DNA of 64,000 bases from Globisporangium splendens (Eukaryota; Oomycota; Peronosporomycetes; Pythiales; Pythiaceae), in the NCBI GenBank assembly GCA_006386115.1, contig VFIW01000007.1:902693-966692 (forward strand), read 5' to 3'. Positions within the stretch are counted from its first letter, which is position 1. Each line of letters opens with the position of its first letter. The notes below the pieces were generated by a model that did not search any database, was not told where the DNA came from, and saw nothing but the letters and a program-made list of their open reading frames with translations. Shown here piece by piece: positions 50,945 through 61,249 of the stretch. A program made the translations under genes and the position numbers.

Positions 50945-53188
50945 TCAGAGAAGAGTAAGCCAGTTAGCGTAGCATGCTTCCTCCTGCTCGTACTGGGGGG
51001 AAGCGCGCTTTGCATTTGCACGTGTACTGCTGTCACCACTTGGTGAAGGACCTACTCTTGTATCTTCCTTCTGTCTCGTTGCTGCTGTAGACGATGGCGG
51101 TTTTAATGAAGCTTTGTACGGACTCTCCGCACTCACTGCTGTCTCAAAGGGATCTTCGAGGTTTCCAACGTGCTTCGCTTCAGTTTTGTTTGTATTTACA
51201 TCGCTTCGCACACGCGGAGTCTCTGGAACTGTGCTTTGTTGTCTCTTGTCGTTGACTGGCGTCTCCATTTGAGGTGTTCTTGGTGAACTCGAAGCTTTCT
51301 TGAGGCTGTCGGCGCTTCCATTCCGAATTGTAACCGCAAAATCACCGGATCGTTCTGTGACCACGGACCCGACGTCTTCGCTTCGATGCGCAGGATTCTC
51401 CTTGACAAACTCGTAAATCTCACGCGGAACAGGCTCTGGGAGCTCGTCGACACGCATCTTGAAAACACGAGCGAGCATCTCGATCGCGACCACGTCGTCT
51501 TTGGGGAGAAGCGTCACTGCGAGTCCGTACAGACATCCAAACAACAGACAGGTTAAGGGAACCAAAACCGCATACCAATATATCCACATGCAAACATACA
51601 ACATGAGTAAGAAGTAGAAAAGGATATTCGTCCACCAAAGCGTCCGGTTCGGCCGACGCGATGCAGGTACGTTGCTGGGTCCCGTGGCAGATCCAGGTTC
51701 ACGACAAAGTTGACCTTGTCGACATCGATGCCTCGGGCAGTGAGGTCTGTGGACACGAGCACACGCGTGTGGAAGGCGCGGAAACGGTGCATCACGTCAC
51801 TGCGGGTCGCTTGGCTCTGTGAGCCAGTAATGCACGCTGCAGGCCACCCTTGTGACTCCAGTGCGGTCGCGAGTGCTTCAGCGCGGAATTTGTCGTTGCA
51901 AAACACGATGCACTGGTTGAACACGACATCAGAGAGCAGTGCCGTAAGCTTCACGATCTTGGCTTTCATGCCCAACGCATCAGTGAATCCTCGGCCAGCA
52001 GGGTTGTCGTTGCTGTCGTTGCGGCTAGGAACTACGCTGTAGAACTGCTTGACGTGGCGCAACCAGAGCTCTGGGTTCTCGTTCGTTTCCTCGCGTAGTT
52101 TCCACGCTGAAATATCCTCGATCGACGACGACGCGAGCTCCACACTCACGTCATCGGGCCCACGAACGCGAACAATCTGTTTGTTTGAGCAATGCAACAG
52201 CAGCCATATATGGTGGAATGATCGGTAAATGGACAGCGTGAGAACTGGATGTGTACCTGGGGGCTTTGCATCATTTGTGCGACGGTGGCCAACTGATCCG
52301 TCGTAAACGTAGCTGAGAATGCGAGTGTCTGTCGCAAAAAGAGAGGGTAAGTCACAACCACAAACTACAATAGCTGAGTGCGAGTGGCGACGCACGAACC
52401 TGTCGCCTCTCTGGCAACACGCGCACAATGTATTGGATCTACAGGCACACATATATATATAACTGGTCTTAAGAGTATCTGCAGCAAGGATAAACGCCTT
52501 TGTATCCAGTGTAAATGATAGTGGCGTACCTCATTTTCAAAGTCGCTTTGGATCAGCTTGTCCACTTCGTCCAGCACCAGGAGCCGCAGCATATGGCAGT
52601 GCAGGATGCGCTGCTCGACGAGCGCCTTGACGCGGCCTGGGGTGCCGATCACGATGTGGCAGCCGTGCTTGAGCTTCTCCTGTTAATGCATTACATGCAG
52701 CATATGTGAGTGGCGTAAAGCAGGTGGCTTCCGTACATGCGCATTCCATAGGGCGAAAAGAATCATGGACTTATTGGCAAACGTACCCGATCCTGAGCAA
52801 TGGGCAGACCACCAATGAAAGTCTGGATGACGCACGCGGGGCGGAAGCGCGCGATGTCGCGCACCACGGCGTCGATCTGCATCGCGATCTCGCGGGTCGG
52901 CGTCAGGATCAGCACCAAAGGTTCAATTGCATTGACACCAAAGGCGTCGCCATGCGGCTGCTGCTGCTGCTTTTGATTCTTGGCGATCACATGCTCGACG
53001 GCGGCGACGCCGAACACGGCGGTCTTGCCCGTGCCGGACTTGGCCTGTCCGACCACATCGTTGCCGAAGAGCGCGAGCGGCAGCGCACGCAACTGGATTG
53101 GCGACGGCACGCGGAAACGCATGTGCGCGAGCGCGCGCTGCACGTCGCCATGCAGCGGCAGGTCCGCAAACAGTGTCGTCGTTGGCAT
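50945..53188 (-). CDS. DDX20: DEAD-box RNA helicase, DDX20/Gemin3-like
   Basis: Six exons: 53188-52787, 52679-52530, 52438-52400, 52328-52257, 52176-51628 and 51526-50945, in frame throughout, 597 aa. Motifs: Q motif (RVPSPIQ), I AKSGTGKT (49-56), Ia TPTREIA, GTPGR, II DEVD (not DEAD), III SAT, V DLTARGID, VI HRVGRTGR. Just after motif VI the RFG...GLAVTLL and DELPEPVP sequence resembles DDX20, the SMN-complex helicase that helps assemble spliceosomal snRNPs. The C-terminal 150 residues are disordered. Four introns are GT-AG (107, 91, 71, 80 bases). The last, 51627-51527, is of U12 AT-AC type. ATG 53188 is the first ATG in frame near the Q motif (an upstream TTG is not used). Confidence 0.88.
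51527..51627 (-). other. U12-type AT-AC intron in the DDX20-like gene
   Basis: Read on the minus strand the intron begins ATATCCTTTT, the U12 donor consensus. It contains TTCCCTTAAC, close to the U12 branch site, and ends in AC directly before GGACTCGCA. Removing its 101 bases restores the frame RFGGR-GLAVTLL. No GT-AG solution gives the conserved sequence. Confidence 0.85.
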
Positions 53189-53704
53189 TTTGAGCAGCGA
53201 ATGGCTTCGAGCCAAGAGTTATTGGGAATAAAAGCCCGGTTAAACCTCATATATCTCTTTATAGTATATAAAATGCAATGAAAACTCGTGTAATTTTGTT
53301 ACAGTACATGTTTGTAAAGTTTTACTTTCAGTCATCGATTTATCTGTTACCAAAACCTCTACGTCTATGCTAGAGCTAGCAAGAACCCGTTTATTCTTGA
53401 TAATTCTTTCTTGGGGACAATGGCAGCGACACATGTGAACGCCTCACTCATTTGGTTGCCACGTTCTGACGAAATGCATCGATTTTTTTTAAATATACTT
53501 ACTATCCAACCCCACCGAGAGGACGAGAGACTTGGCGCGTCCTTCCTGAAGATGCAAGGCATGCTCTCCATCATACGGATTGACGCGCGTCTGTGTGAGA
53601 CGACTACTCTTCTTGCAAACTTGTCCGCTCGGGTGCTTCACTTCATGTTCGTCTTCTTTGCCAAGTCAGCTTCATTAATCCAAAGACTGTCGACTGACGT
53701 CCCT
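53189..53704. other. intergenic, helicase promoter and nucleoporin 3' flank
   Basis: 516 bases, AT-rich around 53255-53280 (TATAGTATATAAAA), about 70-90 bases upstream of the helicase ATG and a possible core promoter. No gene. Confidence 0.4.
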
Positions 53705-56700
53705 CTACGATGTGCGTTTCGAGCGAGCTTTCAAGATTCGTCGACCTTTTGGAGCCTGCGGCGGGGCAGCTCCAACAGAGAAGCCTCCGTCTTGTTGACC
53801 TCCGAACCCGCCAGGTGCACCGAATCCACCTGCTGGAGGAGCAAACGAGACTGGAGCTGGTGCACCAAATGCTGGAGCAGCAGGAGCTCCAAACGTTGGA
53901 CTAGGATTACCAAAACCTGACGACGGAGCTGGAGCACCAAAAACAGGTGCTGCAGCTGGACCACCAAAGCCGGAAGGCGGAGCACCAAAGCCTGACGACG
54001 CAGCCGGAGCACCAAAACCAGACGATAGGGTAGGGGCGCCAAAGCCAGACGCCGATGATCCAAAACCTTGAGCAGCGCTTGCTGCTGGTGCGCCAAACGT
54101 TGTCGTGGCGGCTGGAGCTCCAAAACCCGACGAGCCGAAGCCAGAGGTACTACCAAAAGACGACGACGGCTGAGAAATTGGAGCGCCAAACGCGCTGCTT
54201 GCAACTGGGTTGGATGCACCAAACGTTGTTGCGGGAGCTGAGCCAAAGGCACTAGCACCCGATCCAAAGGTTGTCGTGGACGGAGTCGCTGGAGCTCCAA
54301 AGCCAGTCGAACTTGATGCAGACGCACCAAAGCCAGAAGAGGCCGGAGCAGCGGAACCAAATGCAGACGGTGTCGTCGCTGGCACACCAAAACCTGAAGA
54401 AGCTGGTGCTCCAAAACCAGTAGATGGCGCAGACGATCCAAAACCGGAAGCGGCTGGCGCAGATGCTCCAAAGCCAGACGGTGCTGGTGTCGCTGAGCCA
54501 AAACCAGAGGAAGCTGGAGCTGATGCACCAAAGCCAGATGTTACTGCTGATGCACCAAAGCCAGATGAAGCAGGTGCAGTGGATCCAAAACCAGAAGTAG
54601 ATGGTGCTGATGCGCCAAAGCTGAAAGTACTTGGGCTTGGAGTTGCAGCTTGAGTCGAAGACCCAAAGGTGAATGCTGGCGCAGCACTCGAAGCAGTAGG
54701 CTGTGCGGACGAGCCAAAACCAGACGGGGTTGATGTCGATGTTGGAGTCGGACCAAATGAGGTCGATGCACCAAAGCCAGACGAAGCAGCAGGAGCTACA
54801 GGTGTCGTGGACTGTGCTCCAGACGACGCCCCGAACGTAAACGCTGGTTGCGACGTCACAGCAGGCGTAATTGTCGCTGGAGCTACAGTTGACGACGATG
54901 ACGCTCCAAACGTAAACGAAGCTCCGGTAGAAGCTGCAGCATTCCCGAATGACGACAACGACGCAGGTGCTGCTGGAGAAGCACCGAAGGCAGGCGCGGT
55001 CACGGGTGCAGTTGATCCAAAGGCTGGAGTAGCACTTGCGCCAAAAGCAGGTGCAGCTGATGGAACTTTTGGAGCTGTTTCGCTACTACTCTGGCCAAAG
55101 CTAAAAGCAGGCTTCGCATCTTGACCAAATCCAGAGCTAGGCTTTTCAGCTGGTGCGGAGCTTGGAGACGATCCAAACACGAACGCTGGCTTTGCATCAG
55201 CCTTCTCTTCGTCCTTGGCTGGTGCAGGAGCCTGTGGCGTGGTCGATCCAAAAGAGAAAGCTGGCTTTGTCTCACTGCTGCCACCAGCTGAGGTGGCGGA
55301 GCCAAATGATGGCACTGGGACTTTTTCGGCTGAGCTCGCGGCCGCCTTCGAACTAGGTGCAGGCTGGGAAGAACCACCAAAAGTGAACGCTGAAGCAGCT
55401 GGAGCAGCATCCGGCTTACCGAAACCAAACGATGCCTTCTTCTGAGCTGGTTCTGATGCATCAGAGCTCACCGTGGTAGACGCACCAAAAGTATTGGCAG
55501 AGTCTTTTGGCTTTTCCGTGGCAGTAGCTCCGAACGAAGACCCGAGGGAGCCAGTCTTGGCTGGTTCACTCAAGGTAACTAAAGGCTTGGAACTCATGTG
55601 ACCGAAAGTAAACGAAGGTGCAGCCGTCGCCACTTTCGTTTCAGATGCTTTAATCGATTCACTCGATTTCACACTGGTGGTAGTCAAGGTCCCAAACGAA
55701 AATCCGGTTGCTTGCTCCGGTTTTTTAGTTGCATCGCTTGCACTCGAGTTTCCAAAGGTAAACCCAGTCACTTGCTCTGGTTTCTTACCAGCTGGTTCTG
55801 GGACTCTAGAAGCTGAAACGCCAAAAGAGAATCCACTACTTTTTTCTTCGCTGCTGGACTTGGAAGGTGGAGTGAAAGCGTAAGAAGGCTTCGACGCACT
55901 ACCGGTCGAACCATCAGTCGAACCAAACGAAAACGATGTCTTTCCTGCATCAGCAGCCGAGACTGGAGGCGCACTGAAGCTGAACGACAGATTCGACGCA
56001 TCGTTCCCAGTCTTTTCCGCTGCTGGAGTCACACCAAACGTAAAACCTGATCCGCTTTTTTGCGTTTCTACCGGCTTAGCTGCCGCAGCAGTTACGCCAA
56101 AAGTAAACCCACTCGAAGCGATTTGACCTGCAGGTTTGTCAGCTGGCTTTGTTGCTGTTGAAGACACGCCAAATGTGAAGCCACTCGATGAACTGGACGC
56201 AGGCTTCTCAGCTGGTTTAGCAGAAATAGAAGCTCCCGGTTTGGCAGTCTCGCAGCAAGGGCACTTGGAATGTTCAGCTCCGTTCGTGACCGAACACGTT
56301 GGGCACTTCCAGCTTCCTGGTGCCAACTGCGTGAAACGAGCCAACGGATTCACGCCACTGGAAACTGCCGGCGCAGAGGATTTGGACAAGGCAGCACTAG
56401 TGGAGGTAGCTTGGGCAGCAGCACCTGCAGGCTTCGCCGTCTCGCAACATGGACACTTGGCATGAGTCGCTTCATTGGTCACAGAACACGTTGGGCACTT
56501 CCAGCTACCAGGAGCCAACTTGGTAAATCGAGCCAGTGGATTCTCTGAGCTGGAGCTAGTTGTAGCAATTGGCACGTCTGCAGGTTTCGCACTTGCAAGT
56601 ACACTTGCCTCGACCTTAGTGGTCGACTTCGTGGACAAAAAGTCGCGTCTTGCTCTTGGAGACGCAGGGACAAACGAGAACGGAGCCTCGACGGCACCGT

Positions 56701-58540
56701 TCACTTTCGTAGTTTTCTTCGTAGAACTTCTCTTTGGTGGCTCTCGCTGGGAAGGTGAGGGAGAAAACACGAATTGGATATCGTCGACATCCATCTCGAA
56801 CGCCTTTCTCTTCAAATGCGCATCAGCTTCACGGACTGGAATCGTAAACGCAAAAGTACCAAACTTTCTCAAACCACCTTGCTTCACGACTGGGGTCATG
56901 GACACAGCTTGAGGAGAAAACAACGCTGAAGAAGCCTTCGATTTCATCGTAGGCGTCCGCATCACACTCAGTGACTTGGAAGGAACTGTAGTTAATCTAG
57001 CAGGCGACGATGGAAAGTTCACGCGAGGAAGGGTGGTCGTTGGAGGCACAACATCATCTTCAGGCTCCTCATCGTCTTGCATGCGAGCATTCTCATTGTC
57101 GTCAGCGAGGGCGAGGTGGTACTTGGCCCATGACAATGACGTCTGCGGGGTCGGCTTCTTAGCTTCGCGCTCCAGCGGATTCTGAACCTTGTTCAACGTC
57201 GATAAGATCTTTTCAGCAACTGCCGAGGAGTAAGCACTGCGAGCCGCCGCATCACGTTTCGCACCAGTCAACAAACGCGAAGGACGCGGTTTTCGCTCCA
57301 CTCGTTCTTCGCGCGTCAGCATTTGGCCACGAAGCGCAATACCCGAGAAGTAAATCGGTCGGTTTTCGTTCGATCGCGCACGCTTTCCGTAAGGTACAGC
57401 AAGCTGAAGGTCGCCATTTGAGTCACTGTTTTTCTTCTCCAGGTCCGAACCTCGGCCATTGTCTCTCGAAGTCATCGATCCAGGAACGTATGCCAATTTT
57501 TTCCCAGATCCATTTGAAATCGATCCGATTGGTCGGTCCTCGAAGCCTCGTGCGAGCGCATTTTGTGTCAGCGCCAATGACGCCTGAGGGCTCGACTCGA
57601 CCAATCCTCGCAATTGAAGTGAGAGACGCTCGTATTCCTCATACGAGATAGTCCGTTTGTGCTTGATCACAGCCAATGGAGAGTCCTTTGGCGACCCAGA
57701 AAGCCGTGTGCGGCGTCTGTGGACACGGCGCATATCATCATCCGGTGATTCGTGGCCACCAATACGAAGCGCCTTGGATTTCTGCGAAGGAATAGGAAGG
57801 AACGCTTTCTGAGCGCTGCTGTTCTTCCGCCGTTGGGTTCGAAGAACAGGGCCAAGTTCCACATCGCGCGAGCGGGACCGCTTCGCGGAGGTTGGCGACT
57901 TCGATGCCGAGGATTGTGTAGATGGCGCCTTCGGTGAGGATGGCGAGCTTGCGCTTCGTTCCGGCGTAGCCGCAACACCGCTCACCAACTCCATGATGGA
58001 CTTCTTTGGAGAACTCGTGTGACCCGCTTCGCTCACCTCCTTCGTCACGCTCGACGCAGTCTCAATCTCTTCTTCGTCTTCCTCCGTCTGCTGGTCCATC
58101 TCTTCATCTTGTTGCTGATCTTCTTCTTTGTCATTCTCTTGACCATCCTCACGAGTAACCTTTTCTTTGTTGTCATTTTCCGTCGACACGACCGTCTCTT
58201 CCACAACATCAACAGTCGTCGTCGTGGCCTCTTCTGTCACCGACTGCATGCCGTCGTCGCTGTCCGTGAACTCATTATCGTCGTCTTCATGCTCTTCGCC
58301 GTCAAACGCGTCGTCGTCGCCCACCAGTTGGTTCACGATCGGGATGTAACTCAGAAAGCGGCTAAACAGTCCGCCGCGCTGCTGTGGCTTGCCGTCGTCG
58401 CCGAGAGCGTCCACTTCAGCGTGGCGGCTGCGACGCGAGCCAGCGACACCGTAGGGCGTGCCGGCGGCGCGGCGCTGCTTCTGGCGCTGCGCCTTCGTCG
58501 TCACGCGCGACGTCAGCGTCACGACTTCAGCGTCCGTCAT
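53705..58540 (-). CDS. FG-repeat nucleoporin with two RanBP2-type zinc fingers
   Basis: A nuclear pore protein of 1611 aa from ATG 58540 (the frame is open further up, but that part reads as leader). Near the N-terminus a hydrophobic stretch (GGLFSRFLSYIPIVNQL) resembles the membrane-binding amphipathic helix of basket nucleoporins Nup1/Nup153, then an acidic region. Residues about 680-705 and 745-770 are RanBP2-type zinc fingers (GSWKCPTCSVTN...CPCCETAKP, twice). From about 770 on the protein is FG-rich, first FxFG-like (FTFGV, FSFGS), then dense SGFGA repeats. The C-terminus GGFSVGAAPPQ-KGRRILKARSK is basic, as in plant and yeast basket nucleoporins that bind importins. The combination suggests Nup153/Nup1-like function in import and mRNA export. 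No intron. Confidence 0.88.
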   Translation of the reverse strand: MTDAEVVTLTSRVTTKAQRQKQRRAAGTPYGVAGSRRSRHAEVDALGDDGKPQQRGGLFSRFLSYIPIVNQLVGDDDAFDGEEHEDDDNEFTDSDDGMQSVTEEATTTTVDVVEETVVSTENDNKEKVTREDGQENDKEEDQQQDEEMDQQTEEDEEEIETASSVTKEVSEAGHTSSPKKSIMELVSGVAATPERSASSPSSPKAPSTQSSASKSPTSAKRSRSRDVELGPVLRTQRRKNSSAQKAFLPIPSQKSKALRIGGHESPDDDMRRVHRRRTRLSGSPKDSPLAVIKHKRTISYEEYERLSLQLRGLVESSPQASLALTQNALARGFEDRPIGSISNGSGKKLAYVPGSMTSRDNGRGSDLEKKNSDSNGDLQLAVPYGKRARSNENRPIYFSGIALRGQMLTREERVERKPRPSRLLTGAKRDAAARSAYSSAVAEKILSTLNKVQNPLEREAKKPTPQTSLSWAKYHLALADDNENARMQDDEEPEDDVVPPTTTLPRVNFPSSPARLTTVPSKSLSVMRTPTMKSKASSALFSPQAVSMTPVVKQGGLRKFGTFAFTIPVREADAHLKRKAFEMDVDDIQFVFSPSPSQREPPKRSSTKKTTKVNGAVEAPFSFVPASPRARRDFLSTKSTTKVEASVLASAKPADVPIATTSSSSENPLARFTKLAPGSWKCPTCSVTNEATHAKCPCCETAKPAGAAAQATSTSAALSKSSAPAVSSGVNPLARFTQLAPGSWKCPTCSVTNGAEHSKCPCCETAKPGASISAKPAEKPASSSSSGFTFGVSSTATKPADKPAGQIASSGFTFGVTAAAAKPVETQKSGSGFTFGVTPAAEKTGNDASNLSFSFSAPPVSAADAGKTSFSFGSTDGSTGSASKPSYAFTPPSKSSSEEKSSGFSFGVSASRVPEPAGKKPEQVTGFTFGNSSASDATKKPEQATGFSFGTLTTTSVKSSESIKASETKVATAAPSFTFGHMSSKPLVTLSEPAKTGSLGSSFGATATEKPKDSANTFGASTTVSSDASEPAQKKASFGFGKPDAAPAASAFTFGGSSQPAPSSKAAASSAEKVPVPSFGSATSAGGSSETKPAFSFGSTTPQAPAPAKDEEKADAKPAFVFGSSPSSAPAEKPSSGFGQDAKPAFSFGQSSSETAPKVPSAAPAFGASATPAFGSTAPVTAPAFGASPAAPASLSSFGNAAASTGASFTFGASSSSTVAPATITPAVTSQPAFTFGASSGAQSTTPVAPAASSGFGASTSFGPTPTSTSTPSGFGSSAQPTASSAAPAFTFGSSTQAATPSPSTFSFGASAPSTSGFGSTAPASSGFGASAVTSGFGASAPASSGFGSATPAPSGFGASAPAASGFGSSAPSTGFGAPASSGFGVPATTPSAFGSAAPASSGFGASASSSTGFGAPATPSTTTFGSGASAFGSAPATTFGASNPVASSAFGAPISQPSSSFGSTSGFGSSGFGAPAATTTFGAPAASAAQGFGSSASGFGAPTLSSGFGAPAASSGFGAPPSGFGGPAAAPVFGAPAPSSGFGNPSPTFGAPAAPAFGAPAPVSFAPPAGGFGAPGGFGGQQDGGFSVGAAPPQAPKGRRILKARSKRTS

Positions 58541-59630
58541 CGCGTGCGTTCGACACTCGCTGCTTCCTACGAACAGGTCAAACAGGGCGAGGTGCAATGG
58601 GAATGGAGGCGGGTGGCGCTTCCTTTGAAGTCGGTTTTGCGATACTGTGGGTGGCGGGTGGCCGCAGTTTTCCTTCCTTCCTTCCTTCCTTCGACGCGCG
58701 CGCGCAAAATGCAGGGTTGCCGCCTCTTGCACACTCGAATAAAACCTAAGGTATTGTTTCCAAGGTTTTTTGTAAATTGGATCCCAAACAGACAGATGGG
58801 ACAAGCAGTTTCGCTTCTTTTTCTGTGACGACGAGGTTTTGGCGAACGAGGTTTTTTTATTGTGTTGAGAAAGAAGCTTCGATTGAAAAATTACCGAAAC
58901 TTATTTTGCTTGGTGCAGAATTCTTGAAACGACTGCTGGTTCCCGCCAAAAGTACTCGCATACTGAACGCAAGTGTAAATGGTTTTGCACCTAAGCGGAG
59001 AGTTGAAGTGTCCCAAAGAGCGAAAGGGAACGAGAACCCACTGGAACCGTAGTTTTCACGAAGAAGGGGGAACCTGTTTGAGAAAATAAACGACAAAAGA
59101 GGATCATCATCTCTGCAAAGACACCAGTGTTGTACTCATAGTAAGTGACAAAAGGAGGGTGACAATAGTAGAGGGTGGACGAGAACAGCCGCATCCAGAC
59201 CCACACTCACTGAAAAAGGATCCATTCCCAACAGACACAGTGAGCAGCACTCATGCACATAACTGACGAGAACGTTCAAGCAAAAAAAAACATGTCGTGC
59301 TGTTGTTAGTCACTGCCCTCAGGTACATTGATCTCTGTACCCAAGTTCATTTTTTCCTTCCACACGGCAAGTGAGCAGCACTCACGCTGCCCTGTAGCAA
59401 CCACCTGTGCATATTATAGCTTCATGAGAATAGGTGAAGCCCGTCCCAATCCGGTGTGCGTCATTTGCAAGCTAAAACGAGATTATGTGGCAGCGATGTG
59501 TGACGAACCTGGAAGAGCTCCAGTCAGAACACACTGAACCCATTAAGCAAAGCGAAAAGATGTGTATGGCGTGCAGCAAAAATAAGAACAGCAGGTGACA
59601 CCTGGATACTCAAGTCTCGTCATGTGATAG
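58541..59630. other. intergenic, nucleoporin promoter and hydrolase 3' flank
   Basis: 1.09 kb without a recognised gene. A (CTTC)n-like microsatellite (58670-58691, GGAA on the minus strand) lies in the nucleoporin leader. GTGAGCAGCACTCA occurs twice (59240 and 59371), of unknown meaning. Confidence 0.4.
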
Positions 59631-60710
59631 CTACAGTACTTTTGCGATCGCACTAGCCACCTTCTCGGCATCTTCCACGTGCGGGTAGTGGCCGCCGTCG
59701 GGGTCTTCAAAGCACATCACGTGCGGCACGGCTCCCTTGACCCACTCGAGTTCTTCCTGCAAGTTGCCATAGTCCGGGTCTTTGCCGCCGTAAAACGCGA
59801 GCACGGGGACCTCGGTCAGCTTCCCGAGTTCATTATTCACCGCAGCCGCGACGTTGGCTTTGGTCGCGCGAGCATAACGGCCAGTGTTCACGACATTCGC
59901 CTTCTTGGCTTTCAGGTGGGTCTCCAAGAGCTGAATCTCCTGATCCAGGTCGTCGGGTGTCTTGCCTGGTGGGTACAGCGACTTGTAGTAATTCAGCCAG
60001 AGACCTGCGCCGTAGAGTTCACGGAAGAGCAGGTGCGAGAGCGGACGGAACCAGGTATCCATCGGTGAATCGCGCAACACTGGACCCAGTAGCACGAGCG
60101 CCTTGAACTTGATTCCTTGTTTGGCTTGGGTTGTAGCGAGCACCATGGTGCCGGCGCTCAGCGAGTTGCCCAGCAGGATGAAGGCGCTCTGAGGGTGCTT
60201 GGCGTGCAACTCGTCCAGAAGTTGAGTGACATCGTCCGCCAGTGAGTCAGGGCTGTATGCAGAGTACTTCTTTGTGGCGTCGTTGTCAAAATCCGTCGAG
60301 TCGCCGAAGCCACGTAGATCGCCGAGAAGCACGCGACAGCCCAGTTGCTCGTGCAGCAATGGCGCCAAGAAGCGGAATTGACGGCGTGAGTCCCCGATAC
60401 CCGGCAAGCAGACCGCAATCAAGGCGGGGTTCTCTTGTTCAGGTCGCGAGTCTTCAAAGTACATGTAGTTGGTTTTCTTTTCATTTGGGTACAGCCGGAA
60501 GCTCGTGCCGTTTGGAAACACTGGTGGAATGGTTACAATGGCGGAGGGAGAGCTGGAATTGCCCATGGCGTGTGGGGAGGGGATGTTCTTGGTTCGGGTG
60601 GTGGTGTGCTGCACTGGTGCAATTTGGAAGTGAGCTGCTGGTGTGTGTGTTGCCAGTCGCACGGGACTGAGCAACTCCGCAGTTATGTTCGTGTCATGAT
60701 CATCTTCCAT
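59631..60710 (-). CDS. alpha/beta hydrolase (serine hydrolase fold)
   Basis: 359 aa if started at ATG 60710; 311 aa from the second ATG at 60566. Fold landmarks (long numbering): a strand and oxyanion loop CLPGIGDSRR near 101-110, DLRGFGDS at 131-138, the nucleophile elbow GNSLS with Ser183 (GxSxS rather than GxSxG), the acid in YGGKDPDY (about 315) and His in DGGHYPHVED (about 343). The substrate cannot be told; lysophospholipase-like or monoglyceride-lipase-like enzymes are similar. The second start gives MGNSSSPS, a good N-myristoylation signal, so a membrane-attached form is possible. Intronless, no truncation seen. Confidence 0.82.
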   Translation of the reverse strand: MEDDHDTNITAELLSPVRLATHTPAAHFQIAPVQHTTTRTKNIPSPHAMGNSSSPSAIVTIPPVFPNGTSFRLYPNEKKTNYMYFEDSRPEQENPALIAVCLPGIGDSRRQFRFLAPLLHEQLGCRVLLGDLRGFGDSTDFDNDATKKYSAYSPDSLADDVTQLLDELHAKHPQSAFILLGNSLSAGTMVLATTQAKQGIKFKALVLLGPVLRDSPMDTWFRPLSHLLFRELYGAGLWLNYYKSLYPPGKTPDDLDQEIQLLETHLKAKKANVVNTGRYARATKANVAAAVNNELGKLTEVPVLAFYGGKDPDYGNLQEELEWVKGAVPHVMCFEDPDGGHYPHVEDAEKVASAIAKVL

Positions 60711-61249
60711 CGCTCATGGCTGCTTACGAAGTCATCGCCATACTCATCCTCGTCTCATCTCCACTCTGCACTCTATATAAATCGTCTTCGCCTAACTTTG
60801 ATTTCACACTTTTGGCTATTTATTGCATGATGACACCAGCACAAATTCTAGAATGTAAGTGCAGCTAAACTCGTGTATTTACTCTCGTAGAATGGTTATC
60901 GAGAGGTTCTGAAACAACGTATCACCATCATTCCTGCATCAGAACGACCATCTCGGTGATAATCGAGATGCGCACGTGGAAGTTGATGAGTACATGCACG
61001 CGATTGCATGTGGTGGATACTTGGCTGCATGTTCAAATACAGCAAGCCAAGTATCCGCCGCCACCAGTAGCAGTATACCAAGAGCCACGCCTTTGACTCG
61101 CGCTCCAAGCAATAAGACGATGAGTGTCCAGCGCATCGCGTTGTCAGCGAGACCATCCTTCCATACAATAAGGAGTCGCACTCTTGAGCTCTTCGGATCT
61201 GGGCATCAACGTTCCCCGTTGTGTGCAATCGCTCTTTGTGGCCTCCCTA
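60711..61249. other. divergent spacer, hydrolase / lectin-like gene
   Basis: 539 bases between head-to-head genes. CTCTATATAA at 60771-60780 is the only TATA-like element and reads well on both strands, 60-70 bases from the hydrolase ATG at 60710. The open frame crossing 60976-61250 shows no domain. Confidence 0.4.

Noticed and set aside
51500..51640. GT-AG solution for the last helicase intron
   Set aside because: The only candidate (GTGGAC to GCAG) loses the conserved GLA residues; the AT-AC solution keeps the family alignment exactly.
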